Part shown: positions 44,103 through 53,219 of the stretch, piece by piece
Layout of the letters: every line of letters begins with the position of its first letter
Position numbering within the stretch: position 1 is the stretch's first letter
From: Parvibacillus sp035426385
Lineage (GTDB): Bacteria > Bacteroidota > Bacteroidia > Chitinophagales > Saprospiraceae
Assembly (NCBI GenBank): GCA_035426385.1
Contig: DAOLZQ010000006.1
Span: forward strand, 1 to 64,000
Direction: 5' to 3'
DNA: 64,000 bases
The notes under the pieces: generated by a model
Seen by the model: the letters and a program-made list of their open reading frames with translations, nothing else
Databases searched by the model: none
Told to the model about the DNA's origin: nothing
Made by a program: the position numbers and the translations under genes

Positions 44103-45179
44103 TCAATCTTCCTCTGGAATTTCTCGTCGAGTTTGGAGATAGTTTCTCCATTTATCCAGAAGTAAGGTCATATCTTCCGGAATAGGGCAGTCAAAAAACA
44201 TTGCTTTCCCGGTAGTAGGGTGTGTAAATCCCAGAGTTCGAGCATGAAGCGCCTGACGTGGGCAAATAGAAAAACAATTCTCGACAAATTGTCGATACTT
44301 AGTAAATATGGTTCCTTTTAAGATCTTCTCACCTCCATATCTGTCGTCATTGAAGACTGGGTGGCCCAATGCCATCATATGTGCCCTGATCTGATGAGTG
44401 CGGCCTGTCTCAAGACGACAAGAGACCAAGCTGGTATAGTAGAATCGCTCCAAGGTCTTGTAATTAGTAATCGCTTTCTTTCCTATATCAGATTCGTCAA
44501 AGACCATCATCTGCATTCGATTATTGGGATTTCGCGCCAGATTATTTTCGATTTTCCCGGCTTCAGGTTCTATTTCGCCCCATACGAGTGCATTGTATTC
44601 ACGCTCTACTGTATGATCAAAGAATTGTTTTGCCAGGTGGGTCATCGCATACTCATTCTTGGCAATAAGTAATAGTCCTGAAGTATTCTTATCGATACGG
44701 TGCACTAAGCCGGGTCGATCAGCATCATTTCCGGCTTTAACGGGAAGATTATATTTAAAATAATGTGCAAGAGCATTCACCAGAGTACCGGATTTATTCC
44801 CCAATCCGGGATGAACGACCATGCCTGTGGGCTTATTTAAAACCATAACATCGTCATCCTCATAGATGATATTCAATGGTATATCTTCAGGAAGAACGCC
44901 TGTATTTTCAGCAGGTGGATGCGGCAATACAATAGAAATCTCATCTTTAGGTCGCACCCTATAGTTTGGCTTGACAGGAACAGAATTGACTAGGACATTG
45001 CCAGCTCTGATAGCTACCTGAATCTTATTGCGAGATATTTGCTGTACGCGATCAAAGACAAACTTATCAATGCGCACAGGAGACTGGCCATTATCTACTA
45101 GAAAGGAATAATGCTCATATAGATCATCTCCTCTACCATCAGGTAGCAGATCATCGAGCTCTTCATCAGTTTTTAACAT
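44103..45179 (-). CDS. rluD: RluD-type RNA pseudouridine synthase with S4 domain
   Basis: The product has about 358 residues. An S4 RNA-binding domain (about 40-95, with RIDKFVFDRVQQISRNKIQ) precedes the RluA catalytic domain with PGLVHRIDKNTSGLLLIAKN and ETGRTHQIRAHM. The size and S4 domain fit RluD, which modifies 23S rRNA helix 69, but RluC-type targets cannot be excluded. ATG at 45179 is preferred; another in-frame ATG at 45215 would add 12 hydrophobic residues. It is divergent from the PLP enzyme gene. Confidence 0.9.
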   Translation of the reverse strand: MLKTDEELDDLLPDGRGDDLYEHYSFLVDNGQSPVRIDKFVFDRVQQISRNKIQVAIRAGNVLVNSVPVKPNYRVRPKDEISIVLPHPPAENTGVLPEDIPLNIIYEDDDVMVLNKPTGMVVHPGLGNKSGTLVNALAHYFKYNLPVKAGNDADRPGLVHRIDKNTSGLLLIAKNEYAMTHLAKQFFDHTVEREYNALVWGEIEPEAGKIENNLARNPNNRMQMMVFDESDIGKKAITNYKTLERFYYTSLVSCRLETGRTHQIRAHMMALGHPVFNDDRYGGEKILKGTIFTKYRQFVENCFSICPRQALHARTLGFTHPTTGKAMFFDCPIPEDMTLLLDKWRNYLQTRREIPEED

Positions 45180-45235
45180 TGAGACAAAATTGATAAAAAT
45201 AATTAGTTTGCGCATCTTTTTTAAAAATTGGCTTT

Positions 45236-46423
45236 ATGAATAAAATCTCATTGGACACGATCTGCACAGCGGAAAACTATAATCCACCGCCACAGAAAGC
45301 GCATTCTATGCCACTCTACGCCACTTCTTCCTTTGATATAAATGGTCTGACTGAGAGCACTGAACTTTTCTCAGGAGGAAAGCAAGGATATATGTATTCT
45401 CGATATGGCAATCCAAACACTGTCGCTCTCGCAGAAAAACTAGCGGCATTGGAAGGGTGGCAACTGGAAGGGGCTACTTCTGCACTCATGACAGCTTCCG
45501 GCATGGCCGCAATTACTGCAGCCGTAATGGCTATAATGACTCCGGGGTCAACATTAATATCACACACCGGGCTATACGGAGCTACAAGTGAGGTTTTTAA
45601 TCTATTGGCGGATAAAGTTGGCTTTAATATCGCTTGGGTCGACTTCAGCGATATGTCAGAAGTAGAGAGAATATTAGAAAGCAATGTGGTCAATATGATC
45701 TATGTCGAAACTCCATCTAATCCCTTACTGAATTGTGTAGATCTAAAGTTAGTGAGTGAAATAGGAATAAAACACGGTGCCAAGACTGTAGCGGACAATA
45801 CCTTCGCTACCCCACTGATCCAGCAACCACTTTCGTATGGAATAGACGTGGTAGTGCATAGCACCACCAAGTACCTGGCGGGTAATGGCCAAAGTATTGC
45901 CGGAGCAATCATCACCCGAGATCCTGAGCTATATATAATTCTGGAAAAACAAATAAGGCTGATGGGAAGTCATTGCTCGCCTTTTGAAGCCTGGATGACA
46001 TATCATGGATTGAAAACCTTAGGACTTAGATTAAGAAAACAAGTAGATAATGCCACTCAAATATTTAAAGCATTGACCCAGATGGACCAAGTAACAAAAA
46101 TCTATTTTACCGGTGATCCCACTCATCCACAAGCAAACCTCATAAAAGCTCAAATGAGACAACCTGTGCCTATGATATCATTTGAATTAAAAGCAGGTTT
46201 GTCAGCGGCTAATCACTTCTTTGATAAAATTCAATTAATCAGACAAGCCACTACATTGGGAGATATCAATACTATCTGCCTGCATCCTGACACTTCTTCA
46301 CACCGGAATATAGCACTTCGGGAAAAGCAAAAAATAGGAATAACACCCGGTTTGATCAGATTATCTGTTGGAATCGAAGATTTAATAGATCTTATAGGTG
46401 ATTTGAATCAAGCAATTAAATGA
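45236..46423 (+). CDS. Cys/Met-metabolism PLP enzyme (cystathionine/methionine gamma-lyase type)
   Basis: The product has 395 residues. The family signature with the PLP lysine is VVHSTTKYLAGNGQSIAGAI. YSRYGNPNTVALAEKLAALEG and SGMAAITAA bind the cofactor phosphate. TRYATSSF-type N-terminal residues (MPLYATSSFDI) are as in gamma-lyases. Whether it is cystathionine gamma-lyase, gamma-synthase, methionine gamma-lyase or an acetylhomoserine enzyme cannot be fixed by eye. It is monocistronic with a strong terminator. Confidence 0.88.
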   Translation: MNKISLDTICTAENYNPPPQKAHSMPLYATSSFDINGLTESTELFSGGKQGYMYSRYGNPNTVALAEKLAALEGWQLEGATSALMTASGMAAITAAVMAIMTPGSTLISHTGLYGATSEVFNLLADKVGFNIAWVDFSDMSEVERILESNVVNMIYVETPSNPLLNCVDLKLVSEIGIKHGAKTVADNTFATPLIQQPLSYGIDVVVHSTTKYLAGNGQSIAGAIITRDPELYIILEKQIRLMGSHCSPFEAWMTYHGLKTLGLRLRKQVDNATQIFKALTQMDQVTKIYFTGDPTHPQANLIKAQMRQPVPMISFELKAGLSAANHFFDKIQLIRQATTLGDINTICLHPDTSSHRNIALREKQKIGITPGLIRLSVGIEDLIDLIGDLNQAIK

Positions 46424-46452
46424 ACAAGAGTTAGAATACTCAGTATAGTAAA

Positions 46453-46485
46453 AAAAAGCCACCAAATTCTAATTGGTGGCTTTTT
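46453..46485 (+). terminator. Bidirectional intrinsic terminator
   Basis: AAAAAGCCACCAA pairs with TTGGTGGCTTTTT across a 7-base loop. It lies between two convergent genes (PLP enzyme and DUF697 protein) and can serve both. Confidence 0.92.
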
Positions 46486-46493
46486 CATTTACA

Positions 46494-47192
46494 TTATTCT
46501 AAATCCAGAAAGTCAGTCTTCATCTGGTCATATTCTTCTGCAGTGATCTCACCGCTTTTTCTCATATCATACAATTCTTGTAGATTTTTGACCTTTGCCT
46601 TAATATTTTTGGACTTCGGAGTATTAGCCTTTTTAACAGTTTTCTTAGTCTCTCTTTTGATATCTGCCAATGTTTCCTCAGTCGCTTCTACTAATTTTTT
46701 GCCTGTAGATTTTATTTCCTCTTCTGCATCATCTTTAATTTTTTTAGCGTATTCCTTTCCCTTCTCAAATTTTTCATCATAGAACCTTTTAAAGCTTTTC
46801 CAATCAAAGTCCAAAAAAGTTCCTCCATCTTCGAAATGGCGCTTGAACACTTCACCCAAAGCATAAGATGTCGCACCTGAAAAAGCTGATACCGCAACAC
46901 CACCAACAATAGAGCCAATAAATGGAATCATTTTAGTTACCATCCTACCTCCGATCCTAGCTATCCCGCTAGAAGTAAGAGCCATGATAGCTGCCTTCAC
47001 CTCAGTATCCTTGAAGGAAATATCATATAGTTTACAAAGTCGGCGAATCATTTCAAGCTGAACTGCACTTACTGCGAAAAAGTCTGCTACAGGAATCGGA
47101 ATTAGACCTGCACCTGCAGAATACATGACGAACTTGCGTATAATAGCATCAGCCTCTCTTGATCTCAAATCATTTTCTTGAATTTCTGACAT
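46494..47192 (-). CDS. DUF697 membrane protein with C-terminal SHOCT-like motif
   Basis: The product has 232 residues. The first 110 match DUF697, the YcjF-like domain seen with small GTPases (GLIPIPVADFFAVSAVQLEMIRRL). Residues about 125-200 are a charged, Lys/Glu-rich helix. The last 30 residues (LQELYDMRKSGEITAEEYDQ) look like a SHOCT motif, a short C-terminal module often involved in oligomerisation. No GTPase gene is adjacent. It is monocistronic. Confidence 0.8.
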   Translation of the reverse strand: MSEIQENDLRSREADAIIRKFVMYSAGAGLIPIPVADFFAVSAVQLEMIRRLCKLYDISFKDTEVKAAIMALTSSGIARIGGRMVTKMIPFIGSIVGGVAVSAFSGATSYALGEVFKRHFEDGGTFLDFDWKSFKRFYDEKFEKGKEYAKKIKDDAEEEIKSTGKKLVEATEETLADIKRETKKTVKKANTPKSKNIKAKVKNLQELYDMRKSGEITAEEYDQMKTDFLDLE

Positions 47193-47340
47193 ATTTATAA
47201 TTTTTCTTTTATAAACTGAGATATCTGCTCATTGGTTGCCGATTTAAGGGTATTTAATAGATTTATTAGATTAATATGTATTTTTAGCCCCTTAACAGCA
47301 GTTTTAAAATTGATCATTTGACAAATGGATCCTGATAGTA

Positions 47341-48288
47341 ATGGTAAGGTATTATACAAAACATCACGGCGAGTTGATCGAAATTCAGGAATATGCCATT
47401 CACTGTTGGGTAAATATTACCCCCCCGTTTTCACATGAAGAATTTGAGTATCTCTCAGAACGATTAAATATTCCTTCAGACTTTTTTACTGATCCTCTAG
47501 ATATTGACGAACGTTCACGTTACGAACGTGAAGACTCCACTAAGTTAATAATCATCAATAGCCCTGTACTCAATGAGACTGAAAAAGAGAGTGAAGCAGT
47601 ATATATCACGATTCCGGTAGGCATTATCTTTACACCGGAAAGTGTGACTACGATCTGCGCTATGGAGAATCCAGTGTTAGATTTATTTTTAGAAAATAAA
47701 TTAAAGAACTTCGAACCGTCCAACATTGAAAAATTCATTCTCCAAATTATGGAGCAAAATGTCTATCGATTTATTGCGTGTCTAAAAAAACTAAATCTCA
47801 AGCGTAATATGCTGGAGCAAGAGCTTTATAGTTCTTCCAGAAATTCAGAACTTTGGCAGATGCTGCGAATAGAGAAGAGCTTGGTCTATTTTGTCAACTC
47901 TCTAAAGGCCAATGAGTTACTAAAGGTAAAAATGAAGAGAATTGATTTCTTAGGATTGGGCTTAAGTGAAGATCTCGAAGAGATATTTGAAGACTTAATT
48001 ATAGATAACAGTCAGGCCTTGGAAATGTCGAATGTCTATACAATCATCACAAGCAGTACGATGGAGACTTTTGCCAGCATCATATCGAATAATGCTAATG
48101 AGGACATCCAGCGCCTTACCTTCTTTACCATACTATTAATGGTTCCCTCAATTATCACAAGCTTTTTTGGTATGAATGTCGAACTGCCCTTCGCCCATAA
48201 TTCGTACAGTTATATTTTTATTATCATCTTTTCAATAGTAATCGGATATGGATTAGTATACGTACTGAGAAGATATAAAATATTCTAA
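47341..48288 (+). CDS. corA: CorA-family divalent cation transporter
   Basis: The product has 315 residues. A large N-terminal cytoplasmic domain ends in a long stalk helix and two C-terminal membrane helices. The pore signature GMN appears in FFGMNVELPF, near the end as expected. It likely imports Mg2+, though Co2+, Ni2+ or Zn2+ transport occurs in the family. It has no clear promoter and ends 4 bases before a convergent small membrane protein gene. Confidence 0.92.
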   Translation: MVRYYTKHHGELIEIQEYAIHCWVNITPPFSHEEFEYLSERLNIPSDFFTDPLDIDERSRYEREDSTKLIIINSPVLNETEKESEAVYITIPVGIIFTPESVTTICAMENPVLDLFLENKLKNFEPSNIEKFILQIMEQNVYRFIACLKKLNLKRNMLEQELYSSSRNSELWQMLRIEKSLVYFVNSLKANELLKVKMKRIDFLGLGLSEDLEEIFEDLIIDNSQALEMSNVYTIITSSTMETFASIISNNANEDIQRLTFFTILLMVPSIITSFFGMNVELPFAHNSYSYIFIIIFSIVIGYGLVYVLRRYKIF

Positions 48289-48292
48289 GAAC

Positions 48293-48535
48293 TTACTTTC
48301 GCGCAATTGTCATAGAATCATTTAATAATTGCAAATCAGCTTGTTGAATGATGTAACAAGAATCGTTTTGCGAAGTTACAGGTATCGCCTGTGTCTTTAG
48401 GATAAATTCTTCTCCGTATAGATTATTACCCGCTGGTTGCTGATCGATTATATCCGACAATCCATTTGACCACAACAGGGTCATCCCCAACAGGCCAACA
48501 AGGAATAAAAATATAGAAGGTAAAAATTCTTTCAT
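48293..48535 (-). CDS. Small membrane-anchored protein of unknown function
   Basis: The product has 80 residues. One N-terminal hydrophobic segment (FLPSIFLFLVGLLGMTLLW) is followed by about 55 mostly polar residues that would face the periplasm. There is no lipobox. It is monocistronic and convergent with corA. A perfect -7 element lies 20 bases upstream of its start, which supports its being a real gene. I do not recognise a family. Confidence 0.6.
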   Translation of the reverse strand: MKEFLPSIFLFLVGLLGMTLLWSNGLSDIIDQQPAGNNLYGEEFILKTQAIPVTSQNDSCYIIQQADLQLLNDSMTIARK

Positions 48536-48554
48536 GGGATTAAAAATTAGTTTA

Positions 48555-48562
48555 CAAAGGTA
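48555..48562 (-). promoter_or_regulatory. -7 promoter element for the small membrane protein
   Basis: Read leftward this is TACCTTTG, matching TAnnTTTG, 19 bases before the ATG at 48535. No -33 TTTG is visible in the AT-rich DNA beyond it. Confidence 0.45.
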
Positions 48563-48641
48563 TACATATTATTCTTAATCATAATATGTTTTATTTTTAA
48601 ATTTAAAAAAATATTTATATTTACAGTTAAACTGACTCCAA

Positions 48642-49859
48642 ATGAAGCATTCCAAGCTACTTTACCTTTTGACATTTTATCTCCTAGGTTCAAATAATCT
48701 ACAAGCACAGTTTGCCGAAGGATGCGATGGTATAAGATACGCCAGCACACAATTCACCTCGATCTCCAAGATAACCGTAGAATATGCAACTGCTATTCCC
48801 GAGAATCAACAGCTCAGTGTGGATATCTATCAACCTATTGGTGACGTGGTCCAAAAGCGTCCGATGATCATTCTTGCTCATGGAGGTGCATTCTTTGCAG
48901 GAGACAAAGCGGACATGCAAGCTCTGTGTGAATCATTTGCAAGTCGAGGCTTTGTCACTGCTTCAGTCCAATACCGCTTGTTTACAGGGTTTCCATCGAA
49001 AGAAATTTTCCAAAGTACCACAGTAAAAGCTATCTCTGACATGAAAGGCGTCTATCGTTTCTTTAAGAATGATGCGGCGACAACAAATCTTTATCATATC
49101 GATACCACTAAAATGATGATCGGGGGGATATCTGCAGGAGCCATTACCGCTCTACATATGGCATATTTAGATGAGAATGATGTAGTCGCTCCTGAATTAC
49201 TTAGCATCATTAATAAAAACGGGGGCTTCAGAGGCAACACCGGAAGTGCAGATAATCTGAAGCATTCCACGTCTGATATATTTGGTGTGATTAATCTCAG
49301 TGGAGCTATGGTCTCAAATGATCTTTTGGATGAGGGTGAACCAATGCTAATGAGTATGCATGGTGACAAGGATGATGTTGTACCAATAGACTCTGCCAAT
49401 GTCTTTGGCTTAATATATATGTATGGCTCCAGGTATCTAACTTCAGAAGCTAACCGAAAAAACATTCCTAATATACTAGAAGTAGTCCCGGGGGGTGGAC
49501 ACACTAATATATATACAGACCCTATCTTTCTATCGAACGTTGCTAATTTCAACCAGGAGGCAATAGAGTTGTATTATCCAAGATTATGTGGCTTTAAAGC
49601 TGCGGTTCATTCCACCCACCAAGAGAATTTAGTAGGAAATGTTTGGCCTACCCTAACATCATCAGAACTGAATCTAGAATTTACCCGTACTGTAAATGAT
49701 CTAATAATCTATAATGCAGCAGGTGAATTTATATCTAAGTATAAAATCAACTCTGACCACTATAAGTTGAATTGCTATAGTTTGACTCCAGGTATGTATT
49801 ATGCTATCCCTCAAGCAGGAGGAAAATACTTTAAGGCTATTAGCTTTATAAAACGATAA
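48642..49859 (+). CDS. Secreted alpha/beta-hydrolase (carboxylesterase-like) with T9SS type A tail
   Basis: The product has 405 residues. A signal peptide (about 1-23, ending LQAQ) precedes an esterase domain with the oxyanion HGG at 80-82 (ILAHGGAFFAGDK), the nucleophile S164 in GGISAGA, an Asp in HGDKDDVVP, and the catalytic His in PGGGHTNIY. This is the BD-FAE/HSL-like arrangement. The last 85 residues form a T9SS type A sorting domain (LIIYNAAGEFISKYKI, then GMYYAIPQ, ending FIKR). It is probably a surface esterase or peptidase; the substrate is not inferable. Confidence 0.9.
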   Translation: MKHSKLLYLLTFYLLGSNNLQAQFAEGCDGIRYASTQFTSISKITVEYATAIPENQQLSVDIYQPIGDVVQKRPMIILAHGGAFFAGDKADMQALCESFASRGFVTASVQYRLFTGFPSKEIFQSTTVKAISDMKGVYRFFKNDAATTNLYHIDTTKMMIGGISAGAITALHMAYLDENDVVAPELLSIINKNGGFRGNTGSADNLKHSTSDIFGVINLSGAMVSNDLLDEGEPMLMSMHGDKDDVVPIDSANVFGLIYMYGSRYLTSEANRKNIPNILEVVPGGGHTNIYTDPIFLSNVANFNQEAIELYYPRLCGFKAAVHSTHQENLVGNVWPTLTSSELNLEFTRTVNDLIIYNAAGEFISKYKINSDHYKLNCYSLTPGMYYAIPQAGGKYFKAISFIKR

Positions 49860-49863
49860 AAAT

Positions 49864-51108
49864 TTATTTTGATTTCGTAATGCCTTCAAAGAGCCAGCTG
49901 GCTATCAATTGCCTATAGCTACTCTCAATAAGTCTTTTCTGATCGTTGGGGTTTTGAATATTTCCAATTTCCACAAAGAGGGCCGGAGGATGCGAGTATT
50001 TCAATACATATAAATCACGCCCTTTGACGGTGCCAGTGTAAGCAGCGTCACTAGTCTTGCGTGTTTCAGTTGAAAATGTTTCCTGCGTATTGAGTGCCAT
50101 TCTCATACCAGCATCTGAGCCTTCAAAATAATAAAAATGCACATCAAGTGAGACATTCTCAGACCTGGAGTCCACATGGATACTTATAAATTTCTGGTCT
50201 GTTATGCCTTGCTTCTTGTAGGTATTATACATTGAATTAACGTAATTAATTCTTCCACGCAACCGAAGTATTTGGTTGAGGGGTATATCTTCATTTTTCC
50301 CCTGTCTCTCATCCTTATCACAAATCAAATATTGGTCATCTCTGATGCCATCGTTCGGGTCTGTGACGATAAAATGCACTTTAGCGCCACGCATTACTAA
50401 TAACCTACCCAGCCTCAATGCTACATCATAGGCGTATTCATCTTCACAACATACATTGCCTTCAATACGGGACATTGCACCCGGATCAGGTCCCCCATGT
50501 CCACCTTTCAAGTAAAAGACCTTGTTTTTCAATGATTCATCCTTCAGAGGCACCCTACTGTACTTAGCACCAAAAAGTGGATAGTTGACTTCCTTACCTG
50601 AATAGATCGGCTCATCTGTGGGCTTCGATAGGATAAGAGTGGGATTCTCTTGTGTTTTTCCATCGTCGGGAAAGGGGTTTGACATAATAGTTGTCTTAGC
50701 CGGATCACTGCATTGAAATATATGATAGGGTACCCAAAGATCTTTATCTTGAATAAAATATACTTCTTTGATCTTTGCAAAAAGGAGATCTTTGTTGTAT
50801 TGCTCTATCATTCGTGCCCTGGGAAGATCCGAATTATTGATAGTGGTGCGAATCGACTTAGCATTGTAAGTGTATCTACGTATGGGCATTTTGTAGTCTT
50901 TTCCCAAAATTAAAGATGCGTTCGGAGATAGATTATTTAGTCGATAGAATTCTTTAAGATTACAACTGTATTGATCCAACTTATACTTACGTAACATAGA
51001 ATATACGCCTTCTCCTTTTGCAACTTTAGCTACGACGTATTCCTGAGCATACAGCTCAGGTGAAATTAGTCCCAATAGAATAAGGAGAATTAACTTTCGA
51101 AAATACAT
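49864..51108 (-). CDS. N-acetylmuramoyl-L-alanine amidase with N-terminal LysM-like region
   Basis: The product has 414 residues. A signal peptide (MYFRKLILLILLGLISPELYAQ) is followed by a LysM-like stretch (VAKGEGVYSMLRKYKLD, then LILGKDYKMP). The amidase_3 domain (about 200-414) has zinc-site residues in LKGGHGGPDPGA (His), the following Glu (CCEDEYAYDV), FISIHVDSR (His) and catalytic Glu in FVEIGNIQNPND. It cleaves the amide bond between MurNAc and the peptide stem. The -7 element at 51129-51136 supports ATG at 51108 over one at 51150. Confidence 0.92.
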   Translation of the reverse strand: MYFRKLILLILLGLISPELYAQEYVVAKVAKGEGVYSMLRKYKLDQYSCNLKEFYRLNNLSPNASLILGKDYKMPIRRYTYNAKSIRTTINNSDLPRARMIEQYNKDLLFAKIKEVYFIQDKDLWVPYHIFQCSDPAKTTIMSNPFPDDGKTQENPTLILSKPTDEPIYSGKEVNYPLFGAKYSRVPLKDESLKNKVFYLKGGHGGPDPGAMSRIEGNVCCEDEYAYDVALRLGRLLVMRGAKVHFIVTDPNDGIRDDQYLICDKDERQGKNEDIPLNQILRLRGRINYVNSMYNTYKKQGITDQKFISIHVDSRSENVSLDVHFYYFEGSDAGMRMALNTQETFSTETRKTSDAAYTGTVKGRDLYVLKYSHPPALFVEIGNIQNPNDQKRLIESSYRQLIASWLFEGITKSK

Positions 51109-51128
51109 AATATCACGGTAACCACAAG

Positions 51129-51136
51129 CAAATATA
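51129..51136 (-). promoter_or_regulatory. -7 promoter element for the amidase
   Basis: Read leftward this is TATATTTG, 20 bases before the ATG at 51108. It lies downstream of the alternative ATG at 51150, so that longer form would not be made from this promoter. Confidence 0.45.
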
Positions 51137-51198
51137 TTAAAACTAATCATTATATATATGAAGCTACTATTTACTTTCTCTCATGTCACACCAATCTG

Positions 51199-51206
51199 TA
51201 CCTTTG
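51199..51206 (+). promoter_or_regulatory. -7 promoter element abutting ccmB
   Basis: TACCTTTG matches TAnnTTTG and ends only 4 bases before the ccmB ATG at 51211, implying a leaderless or nearly leaderless transcript if used. No -33 TTTG is evident. Confidence 0.4.
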
Positions 51207-51210
51207 AGTG

Positions 51211-51861
51211 ATGAATAAGATCAAGGCTTTACTTGGGAAAGATCTGCTGGTAGAATTTCGAAATACATTTTCTATCAGCTCAGTATTACTATATGTTTGT
51301 GCCTCTATATACGTAATCTATGCCTCCTTTATTAATATCCAGCCTCAAGTCTGGAATGTACTTTTCTGGATTGTATTTCTTTTCATTTCAGTCAATGCGC
51401 TGATCCGTACTTTCAATCAAGAACAAGGAAGCAGGACACTATATTATTATCAGTTAGCAGCCCCGGTGCATGTATTGATTGCAAAGTTGGTGTACAATAC
51501 AATAATGCTTTTCGTACTGGGACTGCTGTCCTATTTCTTTTTCGCTATTGTAGCCGGAAATCCGGTGCGTAACTTTGGGTTATTTATCCTATGTATCGCG
51601 ATGGGGAGCATTGGGTTCGCCTCCGTATTTACCTTTGTGGCTGCCATTGGAGCCAAGACCGGCAATGGTCAAGTTCTCACAGCCATACTGGGATTTCCTT
51701 GTGTACTACCGATTTTATTGGTTAATCTAAAATTATCCGCTAATGCTCTGGCTCTGATCCAGGATACAGCTTATACAACTGATATAGTCATTTTGGTTTC
51801 AATAGAGGTGATTTTAGTGGCTGTTTCAATTATATTATTTCCATATTTGTGGCGGGAATAA
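51211..51861 (+). CDS. ccmB: Heme exporter protein CcmB
   Basis: The 216-residue membrane protein has six segments. The N-terminal LGKDLLVEFRNTFSISSVLL and the ALIRTFNQEQGSRTLYYYQL stretch match CcmB, the membrane subunit of the CcmABCD heme-handling complex for c-type cytochromes. ATG at 51211 follows a GTG. It is first in a ccmB-ccmC-ccmD order; ccmA is not adjacent. Confidence 0.92.
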   Translation: MNKIKALLGKDLLVEFRNTFSISSVLLYVCASIYVIYASFINIQPQVWNVLFWIVFLFISVNALIRTFNQEQGSRTLYYYQLAAPVHVLIAKLVYNTIMLFVLGLLSYFFFAIVAGNPVRNFGLFILCIAMGSIGFASVFTFVAAIGAKTGNGQVLTAILGFPCVLPILLVNLKLSANALALIQDTAYTTDIVILVSIEVILVAVSIILFPYLWRE

Positions 51862-51870
51862 AATGTACTC

Positions 51871-52914
51871 ATGATAAATCAAAGTTGGTTCAAAGTAATT
51901 ACCATTGTCCTGATAGTGTATGTTTTCACTGCCGGCATGCTGAGGCCCTTAAATCCCGGAATTTTAGAAATAGATCAACAGAGTGCTGTAGCCGGAAGTG
52001 TATGGACAGCCAATGTGCATACTTATAATACTCACCTATCTACTGCTGAGAGCAAGGCCTGGCTCAAACTGGAAGACAATAGTTTCATCCCCGCAAAAAG
52101 TTTTATCGCAGAAACAGATGAAAAGGCAATTTTGACATTTAATATCCCATCTACCTTAACAGGTAGTAAAAAAGTAGAGGGCGCTACACTGATCATTTCA
52201 AATGACCAAGACGGAAGTTTTATCCGACCTTCTTCCGTAGTCATACGCAGTGATAGTGCACAAAGCACGAATACCCAAAATTGGAGTACCTCAGAAATAT
52301 CAGGGTTAAAACAGGCTCATGTTAAAGGATTTCCCTTCAGATTAATATTAGAAGAGACCATTCGCAATATATTCTATCACGTCCCTTTGTGGTTTGGAAT
52401 GGTGATGCTCTATCTTTTCGCAGTATTTTTCGCAATTAGGTTTCTTTTTAAACAAAAAGAAGAAGACATCTTAAAATCATACTCACTTAATAGTGTTGGT
52501 TTCCTCTTCGGTATATTAGGCTTGCTTACCGGTTCTGTTTGGGCAAAAAATACCTGGGGAACTTACTGGACAGGTGATATAAAGCTCAACATGACGGCTA
52601 TAGCAATGCTGATCTATGCTGCTTACTTCATATTATGGCGCTCATTTAAGGATGATATTGTACGCAATCGTATCGGAGCAGTCTATTCTATATTTGCTAT
52701 GTGTACTCTTATACCCCTTATATTTGTCATACCGAGGCTTTACGACAGCCTACATCCGGGAAACGGTGGAAATCCTGCATTGGGCGGTGAAGATCTGGAC
52801 AATACGATGCGGACAGTATTCTATCCAGCTGTGATTGGCTTTACCCTTCTGGGACTCTGGCTAAGTAACCTATTATATCGCATAAAGAAAATTGACTCCC
52901 ATCTCAATGGATGA
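51871..52914 (+). CDS. ccmC: Heme-handling protein CcmC with a periplasmic insertion
   Basis: The product has 347 residues, against about 220-250 for typical CcmC. After the first helix (VITIVLIVYVFTAGML) come about 120 polar, strand-like residues (about 30-150) not found in standard CcmC. The CcmC core then resumes: ETIRNIFYHVPLWFGMVM (heme-ligand His), WAKNTWGTYWTGD (the Trp-rich heme loop, with Gly where many CcmC have Trp) and LYDSLHPGNGGNP (second His). The core presents heme to CcmE. The insertion resembles an Ig-like domain, which is inference. Confidence 0.9.
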   Translation: MINQSWFKVITIVLIVYVFTAGMLRPLNPGILEIDQQSAVAGSVWTANVHTYNTHLSTAESKAWLKLEDNSFIPAKSFIAETDEKAILTFNIPSTLTGSKKVEGATLIISNDQDGSFIRPSSVVIRSDSAQSTNTQNWSTSEISGLKQAHVKGFPFRLILEETIRNIFYHVPLWFGMVMLYLFAVFFAIRFLFKQKEEDILKSYSLNSVGFLFGILGLLTGSVWAKNTWGTYWTGDIKLNMTAIAMLIYAAYFILWRSFKDDIVRNRIGAVYSIFAMCTLIPLIFVIPRLYDSLHPGNGGNPALGGEDLDNTMRTVFYPAVIGFTLLGLWLSNLLYRIKKIDSHLNG

Positions 52915-52954
52915 AAAAATAAAATATCATTGTTTTAATTTTGACAAAATTATG

Positions 52955-52983
52955 TTTGCCCAATAAATTAATAGTTATCTTTG
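52955..52983 (+). promoter_or_regulatory. Promoter for the ccmD-like gene and glutamate dehydrogenase
   Basis: TTTG at 52955-52958, a 17-base spacer, then TATCTTTG at 52976-52983, a perfect -7. It ends 8 bases before the ATG at 52992. It may allow gdh transcription independent of ccmBC. Confidence 0.55.
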
Positions 52984-52991
52984 ATTTGAAA

Positions 52992-53219
52992 ATGAAGATA
53001 GTTCTCGTAAAGTTTAAAAATAGTCTTTTGACAGCCCTTTTTTTGTCACTAGGTCTAAGCCTTGAAGCACAGACCGGAACAACCTCTTTGTATCAGAGTG
53101 GCAAGATATATGTTGTAGTCATTGTAATAGCCATTGTATTGGCAGGGTTCTTTCTATACCTCTTCAGAATAGATAAAAAAATCAAAAAAATAGAAGATAA
53201 AATCAATTATCATGAGTAA
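52992..53219 (+). CDS. CcmD-family small membrane protein
   Basis: The product has 75 residues. A signal-like N-terminus (ending SLEAQ) is followed by a short linker and a C-terminal membrane helix (IYVVVIVIAIVLAGFFLYLF) with a basic tail. This LYQSGKIYVVV pattern is seen in Bacteroidota CcmD-type proteins next to ccmC. CcmD helps release heme-loaded CcmE. ATG at 52992 gives the signal peptide; an upstream alternative at 52941 would run through the promoter. It overlaps the glutamate dehydrogenase gene by 8 bases. Confidence 0.75.
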   Translation: MKIVLVKFKNSLLTALFLSLGLSLEAQTGTTSLYQSGKIYVVVIVIAIVLAGFFLYLFRIDKKIKKIEDKINYHE

